Notes: generated by a model from the sequence alone, not told the origin. 64,000 nt of DNA from Agrypnia vestita (GCA_016648135.1 JADDOH010008084.1:54177-118176), one strand, 5' to 3'. Positions 47,501 to 60,635 are shown, numbered from the stretch's first letter. Made by a program: numbers and translations.

Positions 47501-48094
47501 CAAAAGCGTACGTATTATTAATATGTCCGTTAATATGTTGATATTTAGACCTTAAAATTAGATTACATATTAAAAAAAAAATCCTTTTCGTGTTTCGGTT
47601 AACCAGTCAGGTAGAGGTATGTACGTATAGCTATTTTAATTTTAATAGCATGTAACTCATTTTTTTTAAGAAATCAACATTATGATTGATTGTTTAGTGC
47701 TCGTCGAAATTCATTCTCCTCACTCTTCAGGGAGGACACGGAGTATATCTAACGAGAACAAGCGAGAAAAAACTCTGTTTTATGATTAGTAGGTATGTAT
47801 GTCAGGTTTTTATAGTACTAATATTAGGTATGTAGGTACATCATGTAAAAAATTGGAAAAAATATTCAGTGAAATGTTATTTTTAATTATTAAGACACTA
47901 AAAAGGGAGAAAAATGAACACATAATAAGTTGTAGGTTCATTAGTAAATATTAAAGCTAAAATTTTCCTTCTCCTGTAAAGATGACAAATTTGTCTCATG
48001 TGCTATTAGATTTAAGGTAAAGAATTTTTTGTCCCTTAGCTTTTTCATGTTCAGCCTTTCAGGTCTAGGATCTCAGAGAGTTGTTTAGGTACAT

Positions 48095-48461
48095 TACATT
48101 AAAACATAAATTGCATGTAAACAAATTAACAGATTTTTCTATAATTGTAATAAATTTAAGATAATCGTTTACTTTGTAATATTATTGAATAAAAAAGACA
48201 TCTCAACACGCAGTTCAGTCATAAAAGGCCCATAAAGTCGAGCAATTTTCTTCATTTTTAAAACATCGAAGGTTTGGTAATTTATTAATAAATTATATAA
48301 TATAGTTTGTGACATTTTGATAAGATATTCGTATTTAAAATATATGTAACCTGATGAATAAATTTTAAAATGAGATATTTCCTTACAAAAATGTCATAAA
48401 AAACGCAAGAGAAGATATGACAAAAAATGGTGAAATTTGCTCATTCTGCTAGACGATCGCC
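48095..48461. other. Private insertion upstream of gene D, unidentified
   Basis: Interrupts sequence that is continuous at 18400-18440. TTA occurs at both junctions. No inverted ends and no coding sequence seen. Confidence 0.45.
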
Positions 48462-49104
48462 TTAATATAATGAATGTCTCTTCAAAACGAAAAATGTTTA
48501 TACGAATTAAGAAATAATGGTTGGTTTATAAATAGTAAGAGGGAGCGTTAGATACACCAGTGTTCTTGAATTTAGTCCTTCCTAAATAAATGTAGTAATT
48601 CGTAAAAGTGTTAATAAAGTAAAACCCTTTTAAAAACCAATACACGTGGTAGGGAAACATAATTTACGTCCTAAAAATATGTATTTATGTCATCTGCACC
48701 CGCTATGTAGGTATTTTTGTGTTTTATTGGACGCTTCCCTGCGTTACCGAACTGTAATAAATAATGCTAATATTTTTTATAATAATAAATTAGCAATAAA
48801 TAAAAGAAAAGTTATAAAGGTACATCGTTTTAATTTCCGAAAAACAAAGGAGCGCCAACTGAACTTTAAATAAAATTCAGATGTTTGAAGAGACCAACAC
48901 AAAACACAATGATCTGGGTACGGGGTGGGCGTGGCGGACCAGAAAAACATTCTATGTAGAGGTGGTATAACACACAAGTGTGAGACATTTATCGCGTTTA
49001 AAAATTTTTTATGCACCTATCTACTATCAAAAAAAATATTTGACGAAAACACAGATGGTCACGCCCTTTGCCGAGGTGATTATATGGTTTATTTAGTCCC
49101 TAAT

Positions 49105-49357
49105 TGTAATGTTCTAATCTCATTCTTCTTCGTGCCGGGTTCTTCCAATAAAAGATCGTCTGGTAGAGTCGTAATTTATTGGGGATAACAACACGTTTTA
49201 CAGAGATACGGTGATAACAATGAACAATAGCGATCGGTCTCGATATAATGCAAAAAAGCCCCGTCTCGCCGGGCGCGCCACCTTATAAAGATTCTCTCTC
49301 TCTTTCACACTCTGTCTCTTTCACGCCTCGCGACATGCGTCCCTCAGATCTATTACA
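49105..49357 (-). mobile_element. Solo LTR upstream of gene D
   Basis: On the minus strand it starts TGTAATAG and ends ACATTACA (TG...CA), with a TATA-like CTTTATAAGG and an AATAAA signal in LTR order. It interrupts a CCCTATCAATGCC site seen in B and C, with CTAA/CTAT-type flanks. No internal retrotransposon sequence remains. Confidence 0.8.
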
Positions 49358-49844
49358 CTATTAATGCCAAACATTCCCGAATTTTGAAAAGCTGAACTTT
49401 GACGTGGACCTCCATAAATTGTTATTAATAAAATGTCAAAAACCCCCGTCGATCCGAGATGTGCTAAACTTTTAACGCGGAGTCAAAGGACACTTAACAC
49501 TTTTTTTGTAAATACCTCGTTTTACGGCAAAACTGTTTACTACTAAAGTTACTCTTAGTGACGAATAATCCTTTTGGAGATACAGCAATGTAAAATTATG
49601 GAAAGTGCGCACTCCCAGTTCGAGATGTCTGGTGTGCTCTCCTTAGTGCGGTGTGTCTTGAACGTTGGAAACTTAAAATATCGTTTCGGTGTTCGTTATC
49701 GCTTTGGAGGCATAGCGATGCCTAAGATTGTAATCTTAATTTTTCATTGACAAATTTCTTTTATTTCCACCACAGTAGTATCCCCATTAGGTCTCATATT
49801 TTATGCTAAAACAGTTTTGATGCACTTTTCCGTATGACGTGGGG

Positions 49845-49955
49845 AAGAGCGTTCCACGATTTACGGCTTTCAAGAGCGTTCCACAGCCGTACGGCTTTCA
49901 AGAGCGTTCCACAGCCGTACGGCTTTCAAGAGCGTTCCACAGCCGTACGGCTTTC
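49845..49955. repeat. 28-bp minisatellite, 4 units, upstream of gene D
   Basis: The unit starts AAGAGCGTTCCACAGCCGTA and contains the palindrome CCGTACGG. Units at 49872, 49900 and 49928 are identical; the first (49845) is diverged. Absent upstream of A, B and C. Confidence 0.9.
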
Positions 49956-50425
49956 GACTTTCGAGCCTGCCATCAAAAAAACTCGTTCACTAAACTTCGT
50001 CTTCTGACAATAGCTGACCGGTTCTACAATCCTTCCAGCAGCTAAACTAGAGGCTCATCTCAGATTTTGGTGTCCATGTTTCAATTTGTCTGGAATGCAC
50101 AGATCTTGAAGATAACTAAGGAGCCATTTTATGTGATGCCTTGTATGTCAACCAACACTACTTGAGTAAAACTCTTTCAGGGTTTCGGAAACATTGTAGT
50201 TTTTATATATAAACTAAGTATTTTGCATTAGGTTAGGCGTACCTAAATGTTGTTTGATGAGAACTAATCTTTGTATTTGTGTGCTTCTTTCTTACCGATT
50301 GGCTTAACACTTTTGATTCCAGTTTTAAAAGCCCCCTGTGTTCAATTTGTCCTCGAAATAATTGATCTTTTATAACTAAAATAAGGGGTTAACTGCCGAT
50401 CCAACACTTGTGTAAAATAGTAGAA

Positions 50426-53400
50426 ATGTCGTTTCAAGACTGCAGTGTGGAGTTCCACGGATCGCCTCAGGGAGTCCTCTGTACCGGACGGGAGATCACG
50501 GGAGTCTTTCACATAAAGCAAGACCAACCCAAAGAAATTCAAGGTATAGTAAAATACTACTACATTTCTACTTTAGGGTGTCTGGAGTGATGGCACACTC
50601 TACAGATGTCTTGATATTTCTTATAAACACTGAGCATGTACATAAATAAGAACGTCCCATCTATTTTATGTTGTGGTACACTCGTAATAAGAATCTTGCG
50701 ATCATCAGTTTAGGGGATATTGTTCTTAGGTTTTCACGGTCGTTCAGAATCTTCTGGGTATAGTTTTCTGGGATATTCTGCCGTGTATATGTGACCTCTC
50801 TGGCCAACGTTTCGATCCCATTGCGGGGTCCACCATCAGGGCTGATGTGATGGGTGTGTGTTGAGGTGTAGGTTAAGTATTGCCTTGCAATACCGTACCG
50901 AATTCAGGGTGTGTCCGAGTTTGTGTTAGGTTAAGTACTGGATTGCAGTACCGTGTCGAAAACAGGGTGTATGTGTCTTAATGTAGTGTGTTGTGCTTCC
51001 GTGTCGGAGACATGTGTTGTCAAGAATTTATGTAGCGTTATGCCACTGTTTTATCTACTAATGGATGTCGGACTGTGCGGATCGTCGATTTGATTTATCC
51101 TGCAGCGCTGGATACCACGAGGTTTTTATTTTAAGACCGTCATCTCTATTAATGTTTACCGGGTGCTTGTATATTTCGATTGATTCATTGACCAGGCGCG
51201 TGTGGTGACTTTTAGGCTTTCCTAAGATTTACGGCTCAAATGCAAAATGGTGGCCCGCATCTAGAAGGTGCTCAGCCAATGCCGATTTTTCCGGATTACC
51301 GAGTTTGCATGCTCTTTTATGCTCATTAATCCTCTTTGAAATCGTGCGTGCTGTTTTTCGCACATACACTTTGTCGCAATCTTGACAGTCGAGCCTATAA
51401 ACACCATTGGTCTCAAGGGGATCCCGATCCTTTGCTGGTCTTAAGAGGTCCATAACCTTGTTGTTTGTGCTGAACACTGTCTTAAGACAGTGTATCCCAG
51501 AATATTCCAGAAAACTACACACAGAACAGTTTAGGAGAGTTATATTTCATTTTAATGTGGCATTTCAGATATCGTTTTATATAATTTTTTAACATTTTTC
51601 TTATCGTTACTCTCCTCACTCTGAATTTATCAATCATTTTAAATGTTAATTTAATAAATATCAGTTAAATGTCGAATGTTTCGTTTGTTCCGCCACTGTA
51701 AACCAAGATGAATTGGAGGCGGATAATTCACACACTCAATCCTTTTGATCTCATTCTTCCACACACTCATCACTTCCAAAACTGTTGCATATTATTTTTT
51801 GCAGGGCTATATTTCAAAGTAACTGGTAAAACAAAAACTCAATGGTCGGTTAACCACGGATCTGGTAAAAATCGCAGAACTACTACTTATCATGGATTGG
51901 AAATTAATTTGGAGACCGAAAACGTGACTCTCTTGGGAGGATATCCGGTGCAGAGCAGTAATATCAATTTTTCATTATCATTTCTTGCACATTTATAATT
52001 TATCATTCTACTAGCGTCGCCCGGATTAAGGATTTAGTTAAAAATAATTTTGTGGGGGGAAAAAAGGTTCCATTGCTTTGCAAACCGTCTACTTAAAACA
52101 ATGTTTCTATTTAATCTAGGCTGGGATGAATATGATGTCCATGGGGATGTAGTAGCTTATATTTTTCGCCAGGAATATGTGTGCAAAATTTGGTTCAGAT
52201 CGGTAGAATGTTGTAGTTTTGTATGAAGAACAGACAGACAGACATATTGAGTTAAATAGGTACAGATTGGTTCAGTAGGACCATTTGGAGGTATAAATTT
52301 ATATTTAAGAGTCGTATAGTGATGGTGTGTGTATTTTTTCTTTTATCATAATAATTCTTGTTCATCATCATCATCTCTGTTGGCTCTACAACCTCTGGTG
52401 GGTTTTACAACCTCCTCAAAAGCCTTGTGCCAGCTCTCTTCGGTTCTGGATCCCCAAAGCTTTATGTCTTTGAATATATGTGTTTGAGAACATTGTCGCT
52501 CCAGCTTAGTTTTGGCCTTATGCTAGGCAAAGGGCCAATAGGACGTGTTTTAGCAACACCGATAGCGTTGTTACACATATATGTTAGGTTAGGTTACCAG
52601 ATTATCATATTCTCTGAGGGCGACGTGTTTGTCGATTTTAATTTTTTCTCATTTATCTCAAATCCTTAGAGGTACCAAAATCACATCAAGGCCTTGCCGT
52701 CGCAAAAAGTTTCAAAACGTTACGCGAAAAAAGTTTCCATTCCGTAGAAAAAAAATTGTCTCTTGTTTATAGTTTTTAATCTATTTTTCCAAGCTATGCA
52801 AGCTTCCAAGAGCTTTAATATGAGCAATTTCAATTCTTCGCTTAATTTCAGCTTTAACCAAGATAAATGAAGTCTTTCACGATCTCGAAACCATATTGCG
52901 CACTGTGCATAGTAAACACCGTAGAAAAACGTAGAACCATCTTCTACCTTTAGAATAATAATACTGAAATAAAAATGGTCTATCTACATTTTGTGAAGCG
53001 TTTGTATTAATAGTATCCCTTTTTAGATCGTAGCGTGATCATCAAAGCGGGCCATAGTAAATTTAATTTCTCCTTTACTCTCCCATCTGGGTTACCTTCG
53101 TCCTTTGAAGGATTGCATGGCAAGACAAGGTATAAGATGAAAGTGACTGCGGAGAGGAAAGGAAAATTTGACAAAACTAAAAAATTTCCCTTCACCGTCA
53201 TCTGCCCCGTTGATCTTAATCTTAACCTGGAGAATCGTGTAAGTGTTAACTTTTTTATACAGATATATATTTAAATAGTCGTTCATTTAAAAATATAAAT
53301 CAAACTTCATAATAATGTAAATAAAAACCCACTTGCATACCTATATATGTTTGTATGTATGTATGTATATATTATAACTATATTATATATATTCTCTGTC

Positions 53401-56400
53401 TCTCTTCTATCTCTTCCTCAGATCATTTCTCTATTATTCTCTCTCTCTCATCTCTATACTCTCTCTACTCTCTCCTCTTCTCTCTCTCTAGCTCTCTCTC
53501 TCTCTCATCTCCCTTCTTCTAGTTCTTCCTCCTCTCTCTCTATCATCTCTCTACCTCTCTCTACTCTTTGCTCCTTTCGCGCGCATTTCCGCACTCCTCC
53601 CTGCTTGAGCTTCTTTTAATTCAGATGCCGATCAACCAGGTGGTGTCTAAAAAATTTTCTTTTTGTGGATGTGATAGAGGAACTTTAAACGTGACTATCG
53701 ACCTTCCTATGAGGGGGTACGCACCCAGACAGCTGCTTCCCATCAAATGTCTCGTAAAAAATGATAGCAGGGTGTTTATTGAAGGGGTTGTTTTCTGCCT
53801 TGAATATGTATGTATTAAATTTAAAGAACCTATATTAAATTGCAAACATACTAAGTTTTCTTTACAGATTAGGAAGAATAATGAGCATTACTATTATTTT
53901 TAAACTGGAGCCATGCAGTGTATTAAGCTATGTTTTATTTATCTCGATGTATCCTCTTGTTAAATTAGCGAAATGACCTTCTTTTGTAGAGGGTTACGTA
54001 TTTTTCTTCGCATCCGACGAAGAACACGATTAAAGAAAAAGAAAAAAAAGCCACATTCATAGGACACCCAGTTGGAAAAGACAGTGAATCGCTGCTAGAA
54101 GTCGCGCTGAGTATACCTGATCTTCCTGCATCTCGCCCGGTCGACAAAGTTATCACGATAGAGTATTTTGTAAAGGTACATAACATTTGAGATTATCTAA
54201 TAAAACAATTTAATCTAATATTATCTTAATTATGAAGTTTTTGTTCTTTCAAAATACACTTAGGATTTTACGGCTATTCAGAACCGTCTGGTTTGAGAGA
54301 TATTCTGACGTAATATACGTCCTTACTGATCGAGGTTTCGGTTCCCATTGCGAGGTCCATTATTATGGCTGATGTGTTGTCATGATTGTTGATATTGTTG
54401 CAGTTAGATATTGGCTTGCAATACCGTGTCGAAAGCAGGCTATATGGTTGTCAGTGTTTTGCTAAGTACTGACTAACAATTTACATAACGTGTTCTATTT
54501 GTTTCGGTTCAGTCTTAGCGGAATCTGCAACGAGATTGGTTTTGAAGCGGATACCATGAGGTTCTCAGTTTGAGACCGTCATCTCTTTTGGTATTTACCA
54601 AGCGCTTGCAGATCTCGAGTGCTTCTTTGACAAGACGTGCATGGTAACTATCGGGCTTTCCTAAGGCTTCATCTTCGGCTTGATGCTAAGTGATGGCCGG
54701 TATCCAGAAATTGCTCAGCCAACGCTGATTTTCCTCGATGGTCAAGTTTTCATGGCCGTTTGTGCTCGTCATCCCTTTTGGAAATTGTACGCGCTGTCTG
54801 CCTCACGTACACCTTCTTGTAGTCCTGACAGTCGAATCTATAAACCGTCAGTTTTCAGGCATTCTCGCTCCTTCTCTGATCTCAGGTTCTTTACTTTGGG
54901 GTTTGTCCCGAAAGCTGTCATGCCTCGCTTCTTAAGAGTTCTGGCAATTCTGTAGGAAACTTTCTGGATGAAAGGCAAATAGGCGTTGCCTTTGACGTCA
55001 GTTTCTGCATGTGTAATCAATCAAATCATCGGGCGATCAAAATTTATTCTCATGATAAGCTATACTTGTCGCCTTTGGTATCCATTCCTTTTCAGTGCTA
55101 TCGCTGAGTGTTCTCATTTTGTCTTGTAGATATTCATCTTGACAGATTTGTTTTTCTCTTCTCGCTTAATTGTTCACTAGACCTCTCTTCTATGCTGGAC
55201 GCTAGAGGGAATTTGAATGCAGGTAACGGTTTATGGGGGACCGGCTTTTTATAGACTGTGTACGAAAATTCCAGTCCGTGTTTTTTTACCTTAACATCAA
55301 GAATCAACTCTACCTCATGGTGAAATTCTGATATATCGTTCTTACAACGAAACATGCCAACGAAATTCAACCTTTTCAAATTTATTCCAACATGACTAAT
55401 TTATGATTAATAATTTTGAATAGAAATACTGTGTATATTTTCGTAATATTTAATATTAAATTGATAAATTTTCAGAAGATTTTATCTAATTTTATAATTT
55501 ACACATTTAATATTTAGTACGTATATAGATTAGTTTTATGTATTATGATTTGTTCTGGTTTGCTCAGTAGTCAAAATATATGACGATTGTTTTCAGGTCA
55601 AAGTAGTTGTAACAGGTATGCACTTCAACGTAAAGACTGAGGTTCCTGTTAATATTGGAACCATTCCCGTGCACACGCAAAACTTTGCTAATCCTTCCAG
55701 GGTGGCTCAACTCGAACCGCAACATCTAGGTGTTCGTGCTACAGCCTTCTACCCTTCCTGTCCAGATCTCTCCCAGGCTCCACGTCCTAATATCCCCGGA
55801 ATAGTGACTCCAGGTTCACAATTTCCCCCTCTGCCAAATTCCCGTCTCACCCCTTTCGACAGCCCACAATTCCCCTCGCTGCAGAATTCCCAGCTTCCCT
55901 CGTACAGGAGTCTGCACCTCTTGCCAACTCCGTCTGCCCCACCGCTGCGCTCAGATGATTTAGGTAAGATTCTAACGCAAAACGAACTAATGTAACATAC
56001 AAATATCGGAGAGATGTATTGGGTGTGTGTTGCGTCTGAAGGACTTTCAAGAGAAGGACAAACCATCTACATAACATATGTCGGCCATATTAGTTCACCT
56101 ATTTTTAATGGCTCATGGTTTAAGAGTAACAGTGATTAGTAGGATCCGAATCGCCGTGGCAAAAGCAGCACCTCCCATGAATTAGTAAAATATTTTTAAT
56201 TCGGAAATTAAGAACGGAATTTCACATTAGCGTTACATGTCTCTCTTCCACGGATCATGTACTCAGTATTTGATCCACATCTTCACACTGAAATTTGGCA
56301 AAGAAACATTTTCCGAATGACATTAGGTATTGATGCAAATACGACATTGCAGGTTTGCCGACCTACGAAGAAGCTCAAAGGATGGCTAAGATGACAAAAG

Positions 56401-56468
56401 ATAACACTGAAGATGGTGATCGTGGAGCGGACCATTCTCCCAGAAATTCTGTGCCCCAGTATACATAG
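50426..56468 (+). CDS. Gene D: alpha-arrestin (ARRDC-like), 7 exons, 444 aa
   Basis: Exons: 50426-50543, 51805-51957, 53027-53238, 53625-53807, 53990-54175, 55597-55963, 56353-56468 (TAG). The architecture is as in A-C. Exon 1 has Cys in place of the conserved Tyr in VLYTG. Tail motifs are LPSY (384-387) and LPTY (408-411). Exon 7 stops early: the frame ends at VPQYT, six codons before the end of B and C, while the downstream DNA still resembles their last codons, so a new stop truncated the tail. The MTKDNTEDGDRG stretch is shared with A rather than with B and C. AATAAA is at 56516-56521. Intron 1 carries a private Penelope insertion and intron 3 a CT-rich microsatellite close to the exon 4 acceptor. 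Confidence 0.87.
50715..51526 (-). mobile_element. Private Penelope-like insertion, gene D intron 1
   Basis: The minus-strand frame at 51522-51229 has GVYRLDCQDCDKVYV, KRINEHKRACKLG and EKSALAEHLLDAGHHFAFEP, a well-kept GIY-YIG endonuclease. The 3' part has CAACGTTTCGATCCCATTGC. CAGTTTAGG flanks both sides (50706-50714, 51527-51535). 5'-truncated inside the endonuclease. Confidence 0.85.
52340..52530 (-). mobile_element. RTE-type 3' end relic, gene D intron 2
   Basis: Matches 4885-5170 and 21800-22000: an ATCATCATC tract, CCTCTGGTGGGTTTTACAAC, and AGTTTTGGCCTTATGC. Confidence 0.55.
53395..53570. repeat. CT-rich microsatellite, gene D intron 3
   Basis: About 175 bases of imperfect TC repeats ending about 50 bases before the exon 4 acceptor (53623-53624). 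The siblings have ordinary intron sequence there. Confidence 0.9.
54260..55396 (-). mobile_element. Penelope-like element relic, gene D intron 5
   Basis: The longest intron 5 copy. The minus frame at 55379-55134 contains DVKVKKHGLEFSYTVYKKP, from the RT-to-endonuclease region. Endonuclease pieces follow at 55020-54838 (KVSYRIARTLKKRG) and the 3' end near 54263. Confidence 0.8.
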
Positions 56469-58879
56469 GTGAACTCCAGCCCATGTATTTGTATTCCTAT
56501 AATGATCAGATCATAAATAAATTGTATTCATGCCTAATCTCAAATGACGCCAATCATTTATGGTAACTACCTCAACAAGCATGGTTAGTATGCTAAAATA
56601 CTCGTAGTATAACGTGATATGTGTCCTCCGTGTATAATATAGGATGTTGCTTTTAGAGATAAGGAATTTTAAAATGAAATGACTCACCGTATATTATATC
56701 AATTTATTCTAACTAATGAAATAAAGTCGTTTAATTTTTTTGACTTAATTCTTTAAAGTATTTTATACATAATGTAACAGAAATAGTGAAATAACATTAT
56801 TTAAACCATTAAAATGTATGAAATAGAATTTGTATAATATATAAGTAACATACTTTAATGATAATCCAACTGTTGTGAGATGTTGGAGTCGATTATGTAA
56901 AAATTCAAAATTGTATGGTAAAATTTCTCTTTTTTACCATGCTTATTTTAGCTTTATCTGTTTGTCTGTCTGTCTGTCTTACATGGGAAATTAGTTAATG
57001 ATGCCCCTAGTTTCTTACCGAAGAAAGATGGCACTAGTTTTTACAGAAGTACTTTTGTACGCTGGGTAACATTAAAACTAAAAGTTATATGTATTAAGAA
57101 AATGATATTACTTGAAAAAACAATTTTTTTAAACACGCTTATATTTTATATTTTCGACTCACAATTTAGGGATGAATCTACTTGGATTAAAGTATTACGG
57201 ACTAACTCTGTTACACCCGGTATATTATTAGATATAAGATACTTCATCGATTGGCTAATGTTTTACAGAATTTGAGTAAAAAATAATTAAACAAATGCTA
57301 TCTTAGAGGTCGCTCATCTCCATAATTGTTGATATTTTCCAAAGAGTGTTCACAATATTTACTACTCGTAATTTAAAAAGCATTAATAATTTATGAAGTA
57401 TTGTGAAGTAGATCTGTTACACCCAGTATACAAACCTATATACCTCTACTAGAATCGAAATTTGTATTACCTTAACAAAAATATCGTGTTTAAGATAATT
57501 CTGTACAGTACTTTTTTCAATTTATTTTTAATTAATGCTTTGCGCTAGTGAAATTAATTTTTCGAAAACGTTATAAAAAATCATTTTCCAGTATCATATA
57601 TAAGTGCCATTTTGGGATTAAATACCATAATACAATTAATTAATAAGTAAAAATATACTTTTATTTATAATTATATTATTTTATTTATAATAATATTATT
57701 TATATAAATTTAATTTTGACTAACCTTTCGTAGCCACGTTAAATTTGACTTATAGATAGAAGTTAAAAATCGAAATGTTTGGTCATAATTTACAACAATA
57801 TTTATTTAATTGCTGGTGTCACAAATGGTAATTTGAAAAAATGTGGGTCTTTACGTAATGTATTTTGGTGTGGAATTTTTTTGTTTTAAAAGTAAATTTT
57901 ATACAAAGTGGGGTATTTTGAATTTAGAATTTATACATTAAATGACATATTGCTTAAAAACTTACTATTTATACATAAATTATATTCTTTTGCATGTAAT
58001 TTTGCTATGTTTACATTAGGCGCCGGTTATTGTGCTCAGCGGTCATTAGAATCCGCCATACAGAAAATTAGATATTCAAACGCCATACGGAAAATTAGAT
58101 ATTTATCCAAAGTCATCAGTTGCTCTAGATGTCGCCAAACGTGATTAGTTTTGTTATACAAAATAGAGATACTTACTTAATTTCGTAAATACTATAAACT
58201 CAATGGCTATTTTAATGAATCTATTATTAAATGTGTTTGACACATTATAGTTATTGTTATATGTACAAACAAACAGTGTAATACTTATAAATTTGTATGT
58301 TTTTTTTTACTGTATTTATACCAAATAATGAAATAAGTTATAATAACATGTAAAATAAGTTTACCCTATTTTTGGTGATTATTGATTCCAAATATTATTT
58401 TTTTCCTTTAATCAAAACGTTGTTTATTGTTAATCAAGTATAATTTTTAAAGAAATATTATTTACATATTTATTATTTTGTTATTTTTACATTATAATTG
58501 AAATGATCGTTTTTTTGGTTTAATTTATTTCTTAAGGGTACAAAAATATCTGAATTCAATTAATTGATTATGTTAATGATATTAACATTGACGCTAACCC
58601 CTTTTAAAATAAAAATGAATATCGTCTTTTATTAGGGGACAGTGTCATAACAATGCTCTAAATTAATATTTTAATAAAGTGAAAATATCGTCGAAATATA
58701 TAATGATAACTGCTGTGTCCTTATAATTGTGCCATTATGTATAAATAATTATTGAAAATAATACTTTAATAATAATAATTTACAACCACTTAATTATATA
58801 TTCATTAAGACAAAGATATATAAAACATGACAAGTTTACACACTTTTTACACAATATTTCAAATTTACAAGGAAACATA
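56469..58879. other. Gene-free spacer after gene D
   Basis: AT-rich; parallels the spacer after gene C as far as GGCGCCGGTTATTGTGCTCAG (about 58019) and then the leader block. No gene seen. Confidence 0.6.
56516..56521 (+). terminator. Polyadenylation signal AATAAA, gene D
   Basis: AATAAA 48 bases after the stop codon. Confidence 0.55.
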
Positions 58880-59560
58880 AAATGTTGTTACTTAAGGGGG
58901 GATTACCATAATTTTTTAATGAGTTATTTTAATACATAAATAAGAAATGTGTTCCAAAGGTGAGATAGGTATTATAGGTCACAGTTAAACCTTATAATTA
59001 TTTAAATATACAAAAATATTCTACAAGATTTTTACTAGAACATGTACGGAAAAACGTACTATACGTACCTATACCATATTTTTAAATAATAATTTGCCTA
59101 GAAAAAGTGTGCTTATTGAAAGTTATTCAAAAAAGGTCTGCTGTATTTAATGTGATTTTGAAATTAATTATTGCTATTGAGTACGTATATGAATATTGTT
59201 TTGAATTAGGTATATAGTGTTTTGTGTATTTAAAATTATAAGAATTTTATATTTTTTACTATGTCGCCTGAGGGTAATTGCAGTTCTTCTACAAATAATG
59301 AACAAATTAAAACAATTTGTAAACACTAGCTACATTTGTATAATAAAAGTTTAAAATGCATTTTTTTTTATTCCCAATTCCTTGAATGGAGTTTCCTCTT
59401 CCCTGCCTTCCTGTCTCTAGAAGTGAGGGTGATTCGGTGACATCCCGGATGTGGAAGTGTAGTACGGCCTGGGGACGAGCAGACGAAAACTCTTGAAAAT
59501 AAGATCGACAAGGAAAGTAGCGAGTCTGCATGGAAAGATATTGAATATCGTTACAGGGTG
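58880..59560. repeat. Array leader block, copy 5 (last recognisable array sequence)
   Basis: Relative of 1-870 downstream of gene D, running through CTCTAGAAGTGAGGGTGAT to about 59560. No array sequence is recognisable after it, so this is the right edge of the tandem array in the window. Confidence 0.6.
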
Positions 59561-59659
59561 TATTACACCCTATTACTTATCTTAAATTAAAATTATAATG
59601 TAATATAACTAAATAAGAGTATTTTTTTGCATCAGAAATATAACTATTTTCAAATTACA

Positions 59660-59821
59660 TTTTTTAAAATTATAAATAGAGATGCGAACGTGGAATACGT
59701 GTCGCATCAATATTCTTACAATTTTCAAAATAAGCTAAACTTGCCGGTGTGCTGGAATGCGGCTCGAACCACCAACCACCAGATCACTATGCGAGCATCA
59801 TGACCATTACACTACTAAGCT
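59660..59821 (-). mobile_element. tRNA-derived SINE at the right edge of the array
   Basis: Minus strand: AGCTTAGTAGTGTAATGGTC head, B-box-like GGTTCGAGCCG, and the shared body CGTATTCCACGTTCGCATCT. The head differs from the two other copies. Confidence 0.7.
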
Positions 59822-60635
59822 ACTCAATTTTTATATTTTAGGCAACGGAAAATGTTGTAGCTTTACGCAACATTTTTAAAGGAAATAGACAATTCACTAT
59901 TTTATTTTATTTATTTCTTCTTCTTTATTACATTCAAAAAGTATATATAGTGTTCCAAAGTGTACATACTGTGATGAATCACCTGTTTCTATAGATTTTT
60001 TTTTTTTATTTTATTATTTTTATTTTGAACTCTAAGATGATTTAAATGCTACGCGGGGAAAAATTGAGCTAAACTGGCCGTAGTATTGGAGCTACAAAAA
60101 TTTGGGAATGATGAAACGCTAGTATTGGGAGGGAGTTAGTAGCGATTGATCGGATATAGGTTACGGGCAGTTACTATTCAATTTTTATAAATCATATTGA
60201 TCTTGTGGTAAAGCCGTGTTTGGTACAAATGGTTGACGATCGATGCGGTCCGAGCGGTCCACATGTGCTTCCCATTAAAAAATGCTGAACACGGCTTTCG
60301 TAGATTTGGGTCGCGATAATTGCAGTTTGAGCCGTTAAAAAACCGATTAACGTCTACTCTGAGGTGACGATGATATTGACAGTTCCACGAGGTTTCAGAA
60401 TTATGGCCTTTTTTGCTGTGGTTTTGAAACCGCTTAAACGTCATTAATCGCCTTCTTAAGTGGATTGCCGCGCGAGAGAGATAGCAGAATATGAGCAAAG
60501 GCAAGGAAGGCAGGTCCTAATCGGGGGATCGCGAGAGGAAAACGCCCCATAAATTTTTTTATAGGAATTGGCCGTGGAGCACGGATTAAACGTATACGTT
60601 GTACCAGAGGGGTGACCTTAACTGAGCGGATAATG

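Noticed and set aside
48095..48461. Harbinger-type or Helitron insertion
   Set aside because: TTA at the junctions is suggestive but there are no inverted ends and no Helitron-like terminal hairpin, so I left it unclassified.
60178..60504. 108-codon minus-strand frame in the right flank
   Set aside because: No recognisable domain, no conserved copy and no splice or promoter context.
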